64,000 bases of DNA from Acinetobacter brisouii CIP 110357 (GTDB lineage: Bacteria > Pseudomonadota > Gammaproteobacteria > Pseudomonadales > Moraxellaceae), in assembly GCF_000488275.1 (NCBI RefSeq), contig NZ_KI530762.1, forward strand, positions 124,001 through 188,000. Reading direction: 5' to 3'. The notes beneath the pieces were generated by a model. The model did not search any database. It saw only the letters and a program-made list of their open reading frames with translations, and was not told the DNA's origin. Shown here in pieces: positions 25,897-35,459 of the stretch. The number at the start of each line of letters is the position of its first letter. The stretch's first letter is position 1. The position numbers and the translations under genes were made by a program.

Positions 25897-27408
25897 TTAC
25901 TCGCTTGTTTCAGTTGCTTCATTTTTCGGCAATTGGATGCTTTCGTTGAGTTTTTCCCAAACTTTAAGCTCTTTTTTGCTCGGACCGCCGACAATTTCAA
26001 GCGCACGGCGTAAGCGCGCATAGGTCAGGTCAGGGCCAATGGTAACCATTGCTTGCATCACAGGGGTTGAACTGGTTGAACCTGCAATCGCAATAAAGAA
26101 CGCTGGCATAAAGTCACGCAGTTTAATGCCCATCTGGTTTGCCAAGTCCATCAGAATCTGGCTGACCGTGTCATTGTTCCATGTGAAGGTTTTTTCCAGA
26201 CGCCAGATGGCAAACTGTAAGCTTTGACGTACTTGTTCTTGGTTCAATTTTTTGCTTTCAAACATCTCTGCAGTGATGTTTGGCATGTGGTTGAAGTAAA
26301 AACCTGCCCAGTTCACGGCTTCTGACAACAAGTTGATACGCGGCTGAATCGCGGTGGCAATCTCTTCAAGTTTTTTGCTGTCATTTTGCCAAGTCAAAAT
26401 ACGCTCTAGCAGTTGTACAGGGCTTAAACCTTTAATCCACTGACCATTCAACCAGTTCAGTTTATCGACATCAAACACTGGACCACCCAAAGACACACGG
26501 TGAATGTCAAAATTGTCCATCATGTCTTGTAAGGTGAACACTTCACGCTCGTCAGGCATCGACCAACCCATACGACCCAAGTAGTTCAATAGTGCTTCAG
26601 GTAATACACCGATGTCGCGGTAGTAGTTGATTGACGTCGGGTTTTTACGTTTTGATAATTTCGATTTGTCTGGGTTACGCAACAATGGCATGTGACAAAG
26701 CTGTGGCATGTCCCAACCGAAGTATTGGTAAAGCAACTGGTGTTTTGGTGCCGAAGGTAACCATTCTTCACCACGGAATACATGGGTGATTTGCATGAGA
26801 TGGTCATCGACTACGTTGGCCAAGTGGTAGGTTGGCAGACCATCGGTTTTCAGCAAGATTTGCATGTCGACCTGCGCCCAAGGAATATCCACTTCGCCAC
26901 GCAGTAAGTCATTGACTTTACAGATACCTTCTTCAGGAACTTTCATACGAATCACATGTGGTTCGCCTGCTGCAAGACGGCGTTGAACTTCTTCTTGAGA
27001 AAGTTTTAAACCACGACCATCGTATTTTGGCGTTTCGCCACGTGCTTGTTGTTCCGCACGCATCTGATCCAGCTCTTCGGCTGTCGCAAAACAGTAAAAT
27101 GCGTGTCCTTTTTCCACCAGCTCCAGCGCATATTGTTTATAGATATGCATACGCTCAGACTGACGGTAAGGTGCGTGTGGACCGCCGACATCTGGGCCTT
27201 CTGACCATTCGATACCTAACCAGCGTAGTGAATCCAAAATCATTTTTTCTGATTCAGGTGTTGAACGCAGTTGATCCGTATCTTCAATACGTAAAATAAA
27301 CTCGCCGCCATGTTGTCTAGCGAAGCACAAGTTAAATAAGGCAATATAAGCTGTACCTACATGAGGGAAGCCTGTAGGAGAGGGCGCGATACGGGTACGG
27401 ACTTTCAT
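25897..27408 (-). CDS. gltX: Glutamyl-tRNA synthetase GltX
   Basis: A 503-residue class I synthetase with the HIGH-type [10 protein letters not shown] motif (9-18), the KLSKR signature (250-254) and a C-terminal anticodon-binding helical domain. It charges tRNA-Glu in the cytoplasm. The gene is followed on the same strand by tRNA-Ala and tRNA-Glu, so the enzyme and its own substrate tRNA may share a transcript. The length is near the typical 470-510 residues. Confidence 0.96.
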   Translation of the reverse strand: MKVRTRIAPSPTGFPHVGTAYIALFNLCFARQHGGEFILRIEDTDQLRSTPESEKMILDSLRWLGIEWSEGPDVGGPHAPYRQSERMHIYKQYALELVEKGHAFYCFATAEELDQMRAEQQARGETPKYDGRGLKLSQEEVQRRLAAGEPHVIRMKVPEEGICKVNDLLRGEVDIPWAQVDMQILLKTDGLPTYHLANVVDDHLMQITHVFRGEEWLPSAPKHQLLYQYFGWDMPQLCHMPLLRNPDKSKLSKRKNPTSINYYRDIGVLPEALLNYLGRMGWSMPDEREVFTLQDMMDNFDIHRVSLGGPVFDVDKLNWLNGQWIKGLSPVQLLERILTWQNDSKKLEEIATAIQPRINLLSEAVNWAGFYFNHMPNITAEMFESKKLNQEQVRQSLQFAIWRLEKTFTWNNDTVSQILMDLANQMGIKLRDFMPAFFIAIAGSTSSTPVMQAMVTIGPDLTYARLRRALEIVGGPSKKELKVWEKLNESIQLPKNEATETSE

Positions 27409-27518
27409 AATGGATTCAGTTTTAAAATCTAATGCGGGCTATTATAACGAAAAAAGCCCTGTATAACGTGAAAAAGCAACGTAACACAAGGCTGATTTTG
27501 ACGGGAATGTCTTAGGAA

Positions 27519-27836
27519 TTAAGAGTCGCGCGTTTGAAATAATGCTTGGAGAATTCGAGAAAAACGTTCATGTTGGTAAGCAAAGAAGTTTTGGCTTGGC
27601 TGTACATGAATGGCATTTAAGATTTTGATGTTATCCAGATCTGAATCAATCGCTTTGGTATTTTGCTTTTGCTTACTGAGTTCTTTTTCAATCAATGAAA
27701 CATGATGAGCATTTTTACCCAGTGTAATGGCGGTTTTGCTTGTTACTTTGTCTTTATTTTCAATGACATTTGCATAGCTACCTGTTGCACCTAAACTTAG
27801 ACACAAGCCTAAAACTACACCATGAAAATATGCCAT
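27519..27836 (-). CDS. Small secreted protein, function unknown
   Basis: A 105-residue protein with a signal peptide (MAYFHGVVLGLCLSLGATGS, cleavage after SYA near residue 22). The mature part is charged and mostly helical (SLIEKELSKQKQ, AIDSDLDNIK). The start at 27836 is chosen over the in-frame ATG at 27905 because a GGAG ribosome site sits ten bases upstream and because it gives a clean signal peptide. I recognise no family. It lies alone between gltX and sbp. Confidence 0.6.
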   Translation of the reverse strand: MAYFHGVVLGLCLSLGATGSYANVIENKDKVTSKTAITLGKNAHHVSLIEKELSKQKQNTKAIDSDLDNIKILNAIHVQPSQNFFAYQHERFSRILQALFQTRDS

Positions 27837-28287
27837 AAAATAAAACTCCAAAAAGTTAAAGCGGCTTTTTTTGTTATTCCCAGCGTATTTAAACAACGCT
27901 ACCACTGATTTTATCAGTTGCTACTATAACGTACATTTACATAAAAGAAAGCGTATTTATTTTACAAAATACCCATCTGGTTTATGGCGATATACTGAGA
28001 ATCCTACATAATGGCTGTTTTAACAAAGAAATAGACTTGTTTGGTAAGCCCGTTTTATTTTCTTGTGTCTCATTGAAATAGATTTCAATTTTGATCAAAG
28101 AAAGATAAATAAAGAGCGGGTAGCCATGATGAAACAGATCTAGGTCATCAGAATGAATAGTCAATAGTCACATATCAGTAGTATAGAAGAAAAACCTGAA
28201 AGCTTAGAATAAAACATTATAAATGTTTGATATTTCAAATTTATTAAGAATAAGTATAGTGATTTAAAAATATTTTGAGAATAAAAA
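27837..28287. other. Intergenic region upstream of sbp
   Basis: A 451-base AT-rich interval with no supportable gene; the 60-codon minus-strand frame at 27982-28164 has no ribosome site or homology I recognise. For the small secreted gene, TATAGT (minus strand, 27928-27923) is a -10 candidate, with the dyad ACTGAT-TTT-ATCAGT at 27904-27918 just downstream. For sbp, TATAGT at 28255-28260 is a -10 candidate, with a second dyad at 28212-28228. Confidence 0.45.
28212..28228. promoter_or_regulatory. Dyad upstream of sbp
   Basis: AAACATT and AATGTTT form a perfect 7-bp dyad separated by ATA, just upstream of the presumed sbp promoter (-10 at 28255-28260) and 60 bases ahead of the sbp start. A sulfur regulator such as CysB is expected at sulfate-binding genes, although this dyad does not clearly follow its known site pattern. 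Confidence 0.35.
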
Positions 28288-29286
28288 ATGCGCAAGCTGA
28301 TTACAGCAGGGGTAGTAACACTGCTCACAACAACAAGTTCATGGGTTTATGCAGATAAAACCTTCCTCAATGTGTCTTATGATCCAACCCGAGAGTTTTA
28401 TCAGGAATATAATCAAGTTTTTGGGCAGTATTGGCTCAAACGTACAGGTGAGAAAGTTGAGTTTAAACAGTCACATGGTGGTTCAGGTAAACAGGCTCGC
28501 GCAGTTGCTTCGGGTTTGCCAGCCGATGTGGTGACGTTGGCACTTGCTAACGATATCGATGAAATTGCCAATGCAGGCTATATCCGTAAAGACTGGCAGC
28601 AACAATTTCCGCAGCATTCGGCACCATACACATCAACCGTGGTTTTTTTGGTGCGTAAGGGCAACCCAAAACAGATTCATGACTGGAAAGATTTGACCAG
28701 ATCTGGTGTGGAAATTATTACGCCAAATCCAAAAACGGGCGGTGCACCGCGCTGGATTTATTTGGCGGCATGGGGTTATGCGCTTAAGCAGCCAGGTGGT
28801 AATGATACTAAAGCCCGAGAACTGGTATCTAAACTGTATCACAATGTCAAAGTGCTTGACTCTGGGGCGCGCGGTTCACTGACGACATTTGCTGAACGTG
28901 GTATTGGGGATGTGTTGTTGACTTGGGAAAATGAAGCTTTACTGGCACAAAATAATTTAGGCAAAGATAAGTACCAGATTGTTTATCCTTCGGTGTCAAT
29001 TTTAGCCGAACCTTCGGTGGCAATTGTCGATAAAACAGTCGATAAAGATGGCAATCGTCTTTTGGCAAAAGGCTATTTAAACTTTTTATATTCCCCACAA
29101 GGGCAGGCACTGGCAGCCAAATATAATTTCCGCCCGCGCAATGCACAGGTTGCACAAAAATACGCGTATAAATTCCCGAAAATCAAATTATTTACCATTG
29201 ATCAGGTCTTTGGTGGCTGGGCAAAAGCGCAAAAAATCCATTTTGCCAATGGTGGTGTTTTCGACCAGATTTATGCAAAACCTTAA
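28288..29286 (+). CDS. sbp: Sulfate/thiosulfate ABC transporter substrate-binding protein
   Basis: A 332-residue periplasmic binding protein of the Sbp/CysP family, with a signal peptide (cleavage after VYA, residue 22). Family features are the N-terminal LNVSYDPTREFYQEYNQVF segment, QSHGGSGKQARAV, and NPKTGGAPRW. It delivers sulfate (or thiosulfate) to a CysTWA permease that is not encoded nearby, so this is an orphan binding protein. The gene is followed by the dcw promoter region. Confidence 0.92.
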   Translation: MRKLITAGVVTLLTTTSSWVYADKTFLNVSYDPTREFYQEYNQVFGQYWLKRTGEKVEFKQSHGGSGKQARAVASGLPADVVTLALANDIDEIANAGYIRKDWQQQFPQHSAPYTSTVVFLVRKGNPKQIHDWKDLTRSGVEIITPNPKTGGAPRWIYLAAWGYALKQPGGNDTKARELVSKLYHNVKVLDSGARGSLTTFAERGIGDVLLTWENEALLAQNNLGKDKYQIVYPSVSILAEPSVAIVDKTVDKDGNRLLAKGYLNFLYSPQGQALAAKYNFRPRNAQVAQKYAYKFPKIKLFTIDQVFGGWAKAQKIHFANGGVFDQIYAKP

Positions 29287-29389
29287 ACAATTTGCCTCAG
29301 GTCGCTGGGGCGCAGTATTGATTTGCTGATTTTTTTAACAAAAAACGGAAATAACTATCGCAAAATAATATTTCCGTACAAAAAGCCGT

Positions 29390-29418
29390 TTGGAACTTGC
29401 ATGAAACATGGAGATAAT
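29390..29418 (+). promoter_or_regulatory. Candidate promoter of the dcw cluster
   Basis: TTGGAA (29390-29395) and GATAAT (29413-29418) are separated by exactly 17 bases, about 36 bases ahead of rsmH. There is no mraZ gene or obvious MraZ-box repeat between sbp and rsmH. Confidence 0.55.
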
Positions 29419-29454
29419 GTGCAATTACATTTTTAATTCTCGATTTCCGTCCGT

Positions 29455-30369
29455 ATGTCACATATTTCTGTATTACTCCATGAAACTATAGATGCGTTGT
29501 TAGCAGATCGTCATACAGGAATTTATGTCGATGCAACTTTTGGGCGTGGTGGACACAGCCGCTTATTATTATCAAAACTCGATGCCAATAGCCGCGTTTA
29601 TGCCTTCGACAAAGACCCACAAGCTTTGGCTGTGGCTGCTGAACTAGAACAACAAGACCCTCGTTTTAAAATTATTCATGCCAGTTTCGCCGATATTCAG
29701 CAAGAACTGACTGCATTAGGTCTGCATGAAGTCGATGGCATCATGGCAGACTTAGGCGTCTCATCCCCTCAGCTTGACCAAGCCGAGCGCGGTTTTAGCT
29801 TTATGCAAGACGGCCCGTTGGACATGCGCATGGACAATTCAAAGGGGCAAACTGCCAGTGAATGGTTATTGAGCATTGAAGAAGAAGCGCTTGCCAATAT
29901 TATTTTCCAGTATGGTGAAGAGCGTTATAGTCGCCGAATTGCCCGTGCCATTAAGCAGGCAGGGGAAATTCGTACAACTGCCCAACTTGCTGAAATTGTC
30001 AAAGTTGCCCATCCGAAATGGGAAAAAAACAAGCATGCCGCGACGCGTACTTTCCAAGCCATTCGTATTGCGATTAATAAAGAACTCGATGATATTGAAA
30101 AGTTTCTACCACAAGCGGTAGATTTACTCTCAGCACATGGGCGTTTGGCAGTGATTAGTTTCCATTCTTTAGAAGACCGTCTGATCAAGCAATTTATTCA
30201 AAAAGAGTCTACTCTGGCAGAAGATCATGGTTGGGGCTTGCCGCAACAGCGAGTTGATACGCGTCGTCTGAAAAAAATCTCGCGCATTCGCGCCAGTGAA
30301 CAAGAAGTAAAAAGTAACCCACGCTCACGTAGTGCATGGTTACGTGTGGCTGAACGACTAGATAAATAA
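29455..30369 (+). CDS. rsmH: 16S rRNA (cytosine1402-N4)-methyltransferase RsmH
   Basis: A 304-residue SAM-dependent methyltransferase, formerly MraW. It has the conserved N-terminal HISVLLHETIDAL segment, the SAM-binding DATFGRGGHS motif near residues 24-33, GIMADLGVSSPQ, and the C-terminal FHSLEDR segment. It modifies C1402 of 16S rRNA in the decoding centre. It is the first gene of the dcw cluster here, with ftsL nine bases after it. Confidence 0.95.
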   Translation: MSHISVLLHETIDALLADRHTGIYVDATFGRGGHSRLLLSKLDANSRVYAFDKDPQALAVAAELEQQDPRFKIIHASFADIQQELTALGLHEVDGIMADLGVSSPQLDQAERGFSFMQDGPLDMRMDNSKGQTASEWLLSIEEEALANIIFQYGEERYSRRIARAIKQAGEIRTTAQLAEIVKVAHPKWEKNKHAATRTFQAIRIAINKELDDIEKFLPQAVDLLSAHGRLAVISFHSLEDRLIKQFIQKESTLAEDHGWGLPQQRVDTRRLKKISRIRASEQEVKSNPRSRSAWLRVAERLDK

Positions 30370-30378
30370 AGGCACACC

Positions 30379-30714
30379 ATGAATATAGAGGTTGTTGAAG
30401 AAAAACCAGTCAAGGATCGAGTTGTGTTGAAAAAAGGGCTGACCTATTTGGTTTTGGTCTGCCTGATTTTTATCAGCGCGGTTATGGTGGTATTTGAAGT
30501 ATACGAATATCGGTATGATTATCGTCAATTGAGTAGTTTACTGCGTGCTGAAGATGATCTAAATGCCGAATGGGGACGGTTGCTGATCGAGCAGCAAACT
30601 TTTGGGGCAACTGCCCAAATCGGGACACGTGCCGTGACCCAGCTTCGTATGTACTCACCACCACCTTCGGATACCGTGGTGATTTCTCTTCCTTCAACCG
30701 CGCAAAAAAAGTAA
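30379..30714 (+). CDS. ftsL: Cell division protein FtsL
   Basis: A 111-residue bitopic membrane protein: a short cytoplasmic segment, one transmembrane helix at about 22-43, then a periplasmic helix with leucine-zipper-like heptads and a Pro-rich end. FtsL forms a complex with FtsB and FtsQ that activates the septal synthase FtsWI. The assignment rests on size, topology and its position between rsmH and ftsI. The sequence itself is poorly conserved in this family. Confidence 0.88.
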   Translation: MNIEVVEEKPVKDRVVLKKGLTYLVLVCLIFISAVMVVFEVYEYRYDYRQLSSLLRAEDDLNAEWGRLLIEQQTFGATAQIGTRAVTQLRMYSPPPSDTVVISLPSTAQKK

Positions 30715-30724
30715 GGTCAGTTCA

Positions 30725-32545
30725 ATGACTGAAAAACGAATGAATTTAAAACGTAAAACCAAGCTTTCAGTGACTGAAAAGAGCGAAATTACCTTTGATC
30801 AATGGCGCTTTTATTTGCTCTGGGGCATTGTTTTACTGTGTTTTTTAATATTGGTATTTCGTGCATTTTATGTGCAAATTATTAATAAGGACTTCTTGCA
30901 AAATAAAGCCAATGCGCTGATTTTACGTGATGAAACCATTAGACCGATGCGCGGCATTATTAGTGACCGTAATGGTGTACCGTTAGCCATCAGTACGCCG
31001 ATTATGAAAGTGGTGATGGATCCACGTGATTATTTTGAAAACAAAAAACTCTATGATGAGATGACTGCTCCGCTTAAACCTGGCGAGCGTCGCAAACCAA
31101 AACAAAAACTGCCGGATAAAAACTTCGATCTCGATGAACTGGCAAATATCGTCGGTGTCGATGCTGACTGGCTGAAGAAGCAGATGCAGGCGCATCCTCA
31201 TTCACGTTATTTGGTATTAAAAACCGAAGTACCACCACCACAGGCAGACTTTATCCTTGAACATGATTTTCAGGGTGTGTATACCGAAAAATCCTACAAG
31301 CGTTTTTACCCGCAACCTCAGCCGAATGCCCAGATTATTGGTTTGACCAATAATGATGGTAAAGGGGTGGAAGGTCTGGAAATGAAGCTGAATAAAAAAT
31401 TGACGGGTGTCAATGGCTTGCAGATCAACATTCGCGATAAATACGGTAACCGTGTTAAAGATCCAGAAGTGGTGAAACCTGTACAGGCAGGAGAAAATTT
31501 CACCTTAAGTATCGACTCGCGCTTGCAATATATTATGTACCGTGAATTGACTGCTGCGGGTATTGCCAATAATGCACGTTCAGCAACAGCAATTGCGGTC
31601 GATGTCAAAACGGGTGAAATTCTGGCGATGAGCAGTTGGCCATCGTACAACCCAAATGATAAAACCAGCTTAAATAATAAAGACGCGATGCGTAACCGTG
31701 GTGCAGTCGACATGTTTGAACCAGGTTCAACCATGAAGCCATTTACCATTGCTGCGGCATTGGAAAGTGGTAAATATACAGAAAATACGATTATTAATAC
31801 CTCACCAGGTTCCATGCGGATTGGTAATCATATTATTCATGACACCCATAACTACGGTGCATTGACTTTGGCAGGGGTGATTATTAAATCTTCGAATGTC
31901 GGTGCAGCAACCATTGCGCTGTCTTTACCAACGCCAACCATTCCGACCTTCTTTAAACGTGTAGGTTTCGGGCAGCGTTCTGCCGTACATTTTCCAGGAG
32001 AAAGTCCAGGGCTGATCTTGCCATCGAAATATTGGAACATGTCTGAAATTGGTACGATGGCCTATGGTTATGGTTTAAATGCTACGGTATTACAGTTGGT
32101 GCAAGGCTATGCCATGCTAGCCAACCACGGCATGGAAGTACCCTTAACCTTGTATAAACTGAATAAACCAGTTCAAGGTAAACAAGTGCTTGATCCAAAA
32201 ATTGCCGATAAGGTCGTGCTGATGATGGAACAGGTCACCCAGCCAGGTGGTACAGCAACACAGGCACAAGTTCCTGGCTATCGCGTGGCAGGGAAAACGG
32301 GAACGGCACATAAGCTGAATGCTGACCGACGTGGTTATTCAAAAAATGAATACCGTGCGTTGTTTGCAGGGCTTGCACCTGTGAGTAATCCACGTATTGC
32401 CATGGTTGTTGTGGTGGAAAACCCACAAGGTACTTATTATGGTGGTACGGTATCTGCACCTGTATTTTCGCGCATTATGCAAGAGTTTTTACGCTTACTG
32501 GATGTGCCATTGGATAAACCCTTACAAGCCCCTAAAATTCAATAA
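30725..32545 (+). CDS. ftsI: Septal peptidoglycan transpeptidase FtsI (PBP3)
   Basis: A 606-residue class B penicillin-binding protein. One transmembrane anchor (about 30-50), a pedestal domain and a transpeptidase domain with the active site S335-T-M-K338, SSN at 389-391 and KTGT at 524-527. It crosslinks septal peptidoglycan at division, in partnership with FtsW, and is a beta-lactam target. It starts ten bases after ftsL. Confidence 0.96.
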   Translation: MTEKRMNLKRKTKLSVTEKSEITFDQWRFYLLWGIVLLCFLILVFRAFYVQIINKDFLQNKANALILRDETIRPMRGIISDRNGVPLAISTPIMKVVMDPRDYFENKKLYDEMTAPLKPGERRKPKQKLPDKNFDLDELANIVGVDADWLKKQMQAHPHSRYLVLKTEVPPPQADFILEHDFQGVYTEKSYKRFYPQPQPNAQIIGLTNNDGKGVEGLEMKLNKKLTGVNGLQINIRDKYGNRVKDPEVVKPVQAGENFTLSIDSRLQYIMYRELTAAGIANNARSATAIAVDVKTGEILAMSSWPSYNPNDKTSLNNKDAMRNRGAVDMFEPGSTMKPFTIAAALESGKYTENTIINTSPGSMRIGNHIIHDTHNYGALTLAGVIIKSSNVGAATIALSLPTPTIPTFFKRVGFGQRSAVHFPGESPGLILPSKYWNMSEIGTMAYGYGLNATVLQLVQGYAMLANHGMEVPLTLYKLNKPVQGKQVLDPKIADKVVLMMEQVTQPGGTATQAQVPGYRVAGKTGTAHKLNADRRGYSKNEYRALFAGLAPVSNPRIAMVVVVENPQGTYYGGTVSAPVFSRIMQEFLRLLDVPLDKPLQAPKIQ

Positions 32546-32556
32546 TTGGTGAGTTC

Positions 32557-34056
32557 ATGTCGATTACTTTGCAGCAGATTTATCCTGTTGAGTCTATTCA
32601 AACTTGGATGACTCAGCCCTTTCAAGGGTTTTGTTTAGACAGCCGTCATGTTGAAGCAGGGCAGATTTTTATTGCGCTGACCAGTTATTCTCAGCCTGAA
32701 AAAACCTTGCACTTTGCACAGGCTGCATTGCAGCGAGGTGCGATCGGAATTATTGCCGAGCAGCCGTTGCCACTGGAGAACTGCGTGGTTTGTCCAGATG
32801 TGCGTCAGCGCATGGGGACATGGCAAAAAGCCTATTTGCAAGCGACAGCAGCTACAGCACCGTTGCATATTTTGGCGGTCACGGGTACCAATGGTAAAAC
32901 CACCATTTCACGTTTGATTGCTGAATTGATCAGTTCACAACATCAACGCTGTGCAGTGATGGGAACCACAGGTAATGGGATTTTACCCAATCTGGAACCC
33001 TCGACCCACACCACTGTGGATGCACTTTATTTACAGAATTTATTGCATAGCTACGCTGAGCAAGGTGCAAGCTTTGCTTCGCTCGAAGCCAGTTCACATG
33101 GTTTGGAGCAAGGTCGTTTAAATGGCTGTGAGATTGAAATTGCCGTATATAGTAATTTAAGTCGCGATCATCTGGATTATCATAAAACGCTAGAGGCGTA
33201 TGCTGAAGCAAAATCCCAGTTATTCACATTTACGTCATTAAAATATGCTGTGATTAATCTGGATGATGCCTATGCTGACGTGATGCTGAATGCTGCACGT
33301 CATAATCCAGCACAACCAAAAATTTTCACCTATGCAATCCAGCAAGCTGCTGATTTTTATGTTTCAGATTTGAACTTTAGCTTGCAAGGTGCACGTTTTA
33401 CTTTACATAGTCCAGTCGGGCAGTTTGCAGTGAACAGTCCATTGCTCGGACAGTTCAATGTTGAAAACTTATTGGCGAGTTTGATTGCAGCCTATGCGGC
33501 AGGATTTGATTTATCAGCATTGATCGCGGCTGTACCACAATTGCAAGGTGCACCAGGTCGCATGCAGGTCTTGCGCGATCAGCAGCGTTTGTTTGTTGTG
33601 GATTATGCACATACCCCAGATGCCTTGATTCAAGTTTTGACCAGTTTGCAACGTCATGTCGAGCATCGCTTATGGGCTGTGTTTGGCTGTGGCGGTGACC
33701 GTGATCGTGGCAAGCGCCCACTCATGGTTCAAGCGGCATTGGAACATGCCAATCCTGTGCTGTTGACCACAGACAATCCACGCACCGAAAACCCTGAACA
33801 GATTTTTGCCGATATGAAACAAGGCATCAATTTTGCTCAGCATGAAGTGCATGAAATCCATGACCGCCGCGAAGCGATTAAATTTGTTGTGCAGCAGGCA
33901 CAGGCAGGGGATATTGTGGTGATTGCAGGCAAAGGACATGAAAATTATCAGGAAATCGATGGCGTTCGTCATTGGTTTGATGATGTGGTAGAAGTAAAAG
34001 CGGCTATCGATCATCAGCACGGAATGCTTACCGCGTATTCAGCTTTGGAAAATTAA
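32557..34056 (+). CDS. murE: UDP-MurNAc-L-Ala-D-Glu:meso-DAP ligase MurE
   Basis: A 499-residue Mur ligase with the ATP loop GTNGKTT near residues 111-117 and the DNPR motif (near 407) that marks enzymes using meso-diaminopimelate. It adds the third residue of the peptidoglycan stem peptide. It starts 11 bases after ftsI in the same operon. Confidence 0.96.
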   Translation: MSITLQQIYPVESIQTWMTQPFQGFCLDSRHVEAGQIFIALTSYSQPEKTLHFAQAALQRGAIGIIAEQPLPLENCVVCPDVRQRMGTWQKAYLQATAATAPLHILAVTGTNGKTTISRLIAELISSQHQRCAVMGTTGNGILPNLEPSTHTTVDALYLQNLLHSYAEQGASFASLEASSHGLEQGRLNGCEIEIAVYSNLSRDHLDYHKTLEAYAEAKSQLFTFTSLKYAVINLDDAYADVMLNAARHNPAQPKIFTYAIQQAADFYVSDLNFSLQGARFTLHSPVGQFAVNSPLLGQFNVENLLASLIAAYAAGFDLSALIAAVPQLQGAPGRMQVLRDQQRLFVVDYAHTPDALIQVLTSLQRHVEHRLWAVFGCGGDRDRGKRPLMVQAALEHANPVLLTTDNPRTENPEQIFADMKQGINFAQHEVHEIHDRREAIKFVVQQAQAGDIVVIAGKGHENYQEIDGVRHWFDDVVEVKAAIDHQHGMLTAYSALEN

Positions 34057-34061
34057 CGCAC

Positions 34062-35459
34062 ATGCATACATCGACCACCAGCACTGTTCCCTTGATGCCT
34101 TGGACAGCGGCTGAACTTCAACAGGCGACACAAGGTTATTGGTATCAAGATCAACAGCCAGAGCAAGTGATTAAGCGGGTTTTGACTGATTCACGACATG
34201 CCGAAGCAGGCGATGCCTTTTTGGCACTTAAAGGTGAGCGTTTTGATGCTCATAATTTTGTTAAAAATGTTGCAGTGCAAGGCTGTCAGGTTGTTATTGT
34301 AGAACGCCCGATTGAGCAGCTCGATATTGCCCAATTGGTAGTGGCGGATACCCGCTTGGCTTTGGGGTATTTGGGGCAATTTCGCCGTCAACAATTTCCA
34401 GACCTGAAAGTACTGGCGTTAACAGGCAGCAGTGGTAAAACCACCACCAAAGAAATGCTGGGTAGTATTTTGTCTCGGTTAGCCCCAACACTGATTACCC
34501 GTGGTAACCTGAACAATGATTTGGGCGTACCGATGATGTTACTGGAACTACGTCCTGAGCATCAGTATGCCGTAATGGAACTGGGCGCAAGCCACGTTGG
34601 TGAGATTGACTATACCTCAAACTTGGTTCAGCCACAGGTGGCAGGCATTTTAAATATTGGCACTGCACATCTGGGTGAGTTTGGTGGGCGTGAAAAAATT
34701 TGTCAGGCAAAATCGGAAATTTATCGTCATATTTCTCCTGAAGGCACATCGATTGTTCCAGCAGTAGATGACTTTACTACACAAATTAACGCAGCTGTCC
34801 AAACGACAAAACGCTTAAGTTTTGGTGAAGGCGGTGATGTTTTTGCCGAGCAAATTCAATTGCATCCACAATCAGCCAGTTTTGTATTACATACGCCACA
34901 AGGTTCAGCATCGGTTGAGTTGCCTTTTGCAGGATTACACAATGTGCAGAATGCTCTGGCAGCATGTGCTTTTGCATTGGCAATCGGTATTTCCCTTGAA
35001 GATGTGGTACAAGGTTTGCAACAGGCAAAAGGCGCAAAAGGGCGTTTGAATTTTATTTCACATCAGCAATATGTGTTGATTGATGATACCTATAATGCAA
35101 ATCCAACATCGATGCGTGCTGCGGCTGAGGTATTGACTCAGCAACAGGGCATTAAAGTCATGGTGATGGGTGATATCGGTGAGCTGGGTGACAGTAGTCG
35201 CGACGAACACTTTGCCTTAGGTCGTGATTTGGCTCAGTTGCCATTAGATTATGTGCTTGCTGTGGGTGAATTCGCCGATGCAACAGTAGCGGGTGCAGCA
35301 GCAGAGCATTGCCATGCATTTGAAACGCAGGCACAAGCGCTGAAATTTTTAATTAATCTTGTAGAAAAACATCAACCTCAGACCATGAGTTTCCTGTTTA
35401 AAGGTTCTCGTTATACCCATATGGAGACGTTGATGGCTGATTTGATGGAGAAGCTTTAA
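34062..35459 (+). CDS. murF: UDP-MurNAc-tripeptide:D-Ala-D-Ala ligase MurF
   Basis: A 465-residue Mur ligase with the ATP loop GSSGKTTTKE near residue 121 and the DDTYNANPTSM segment typical of MurF. It adds D-Ala-D-Ala to finish the soluble pentapeptide precursor. The gene follows murE after five bases; its stop is directly adjacent to the mraY start (TAA-ATG). Confidence 0.95.
   Translation: MHTSTTSTVPLMPWTAAELQQATQGYWYQDQQPEQVIKRVLTDSRHAEAGDAFLALKGERFDAHNFVKNVAVQGCQVVIVERPIEQLDIAQLVVADTRLALGYLGQFRRQQFPDLKVLALTGSSGKTTTKEMLGSILSRLAPTLITRGNLNNDLGVPMMLLELRPEHQYAVMELGASHVGEIDYTSNLVQPQVAGILNIGTAHLGEFGGREKICQAKSEIYRHISPEGTSIVPAVDDFTTQINAAVQTTKRLSFGEGGDVFAEQIQLHPQSASFVLHTPQGSASVELPFAGLHNVQNALAACAFALAIGISLEDVVQGLQQAKGAKGRLNFISHQQYVLIDDTYNANPTSMRAAAEVLTQQQGIKVMVMGDIGELGDSSRDEHFALGRDLAQLPLDYVLAVGEFADATVAGAAAEHCHAFETQAQALKFLINLVEKHQPQTMSFLFKGSRYTHMETLMADLMEKL

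Noticed and set aside
27982..28164. 60-codon minus-strand frame upstream of sbp
   Set aside because: No ribosome site or family feature; located in a promoter region.
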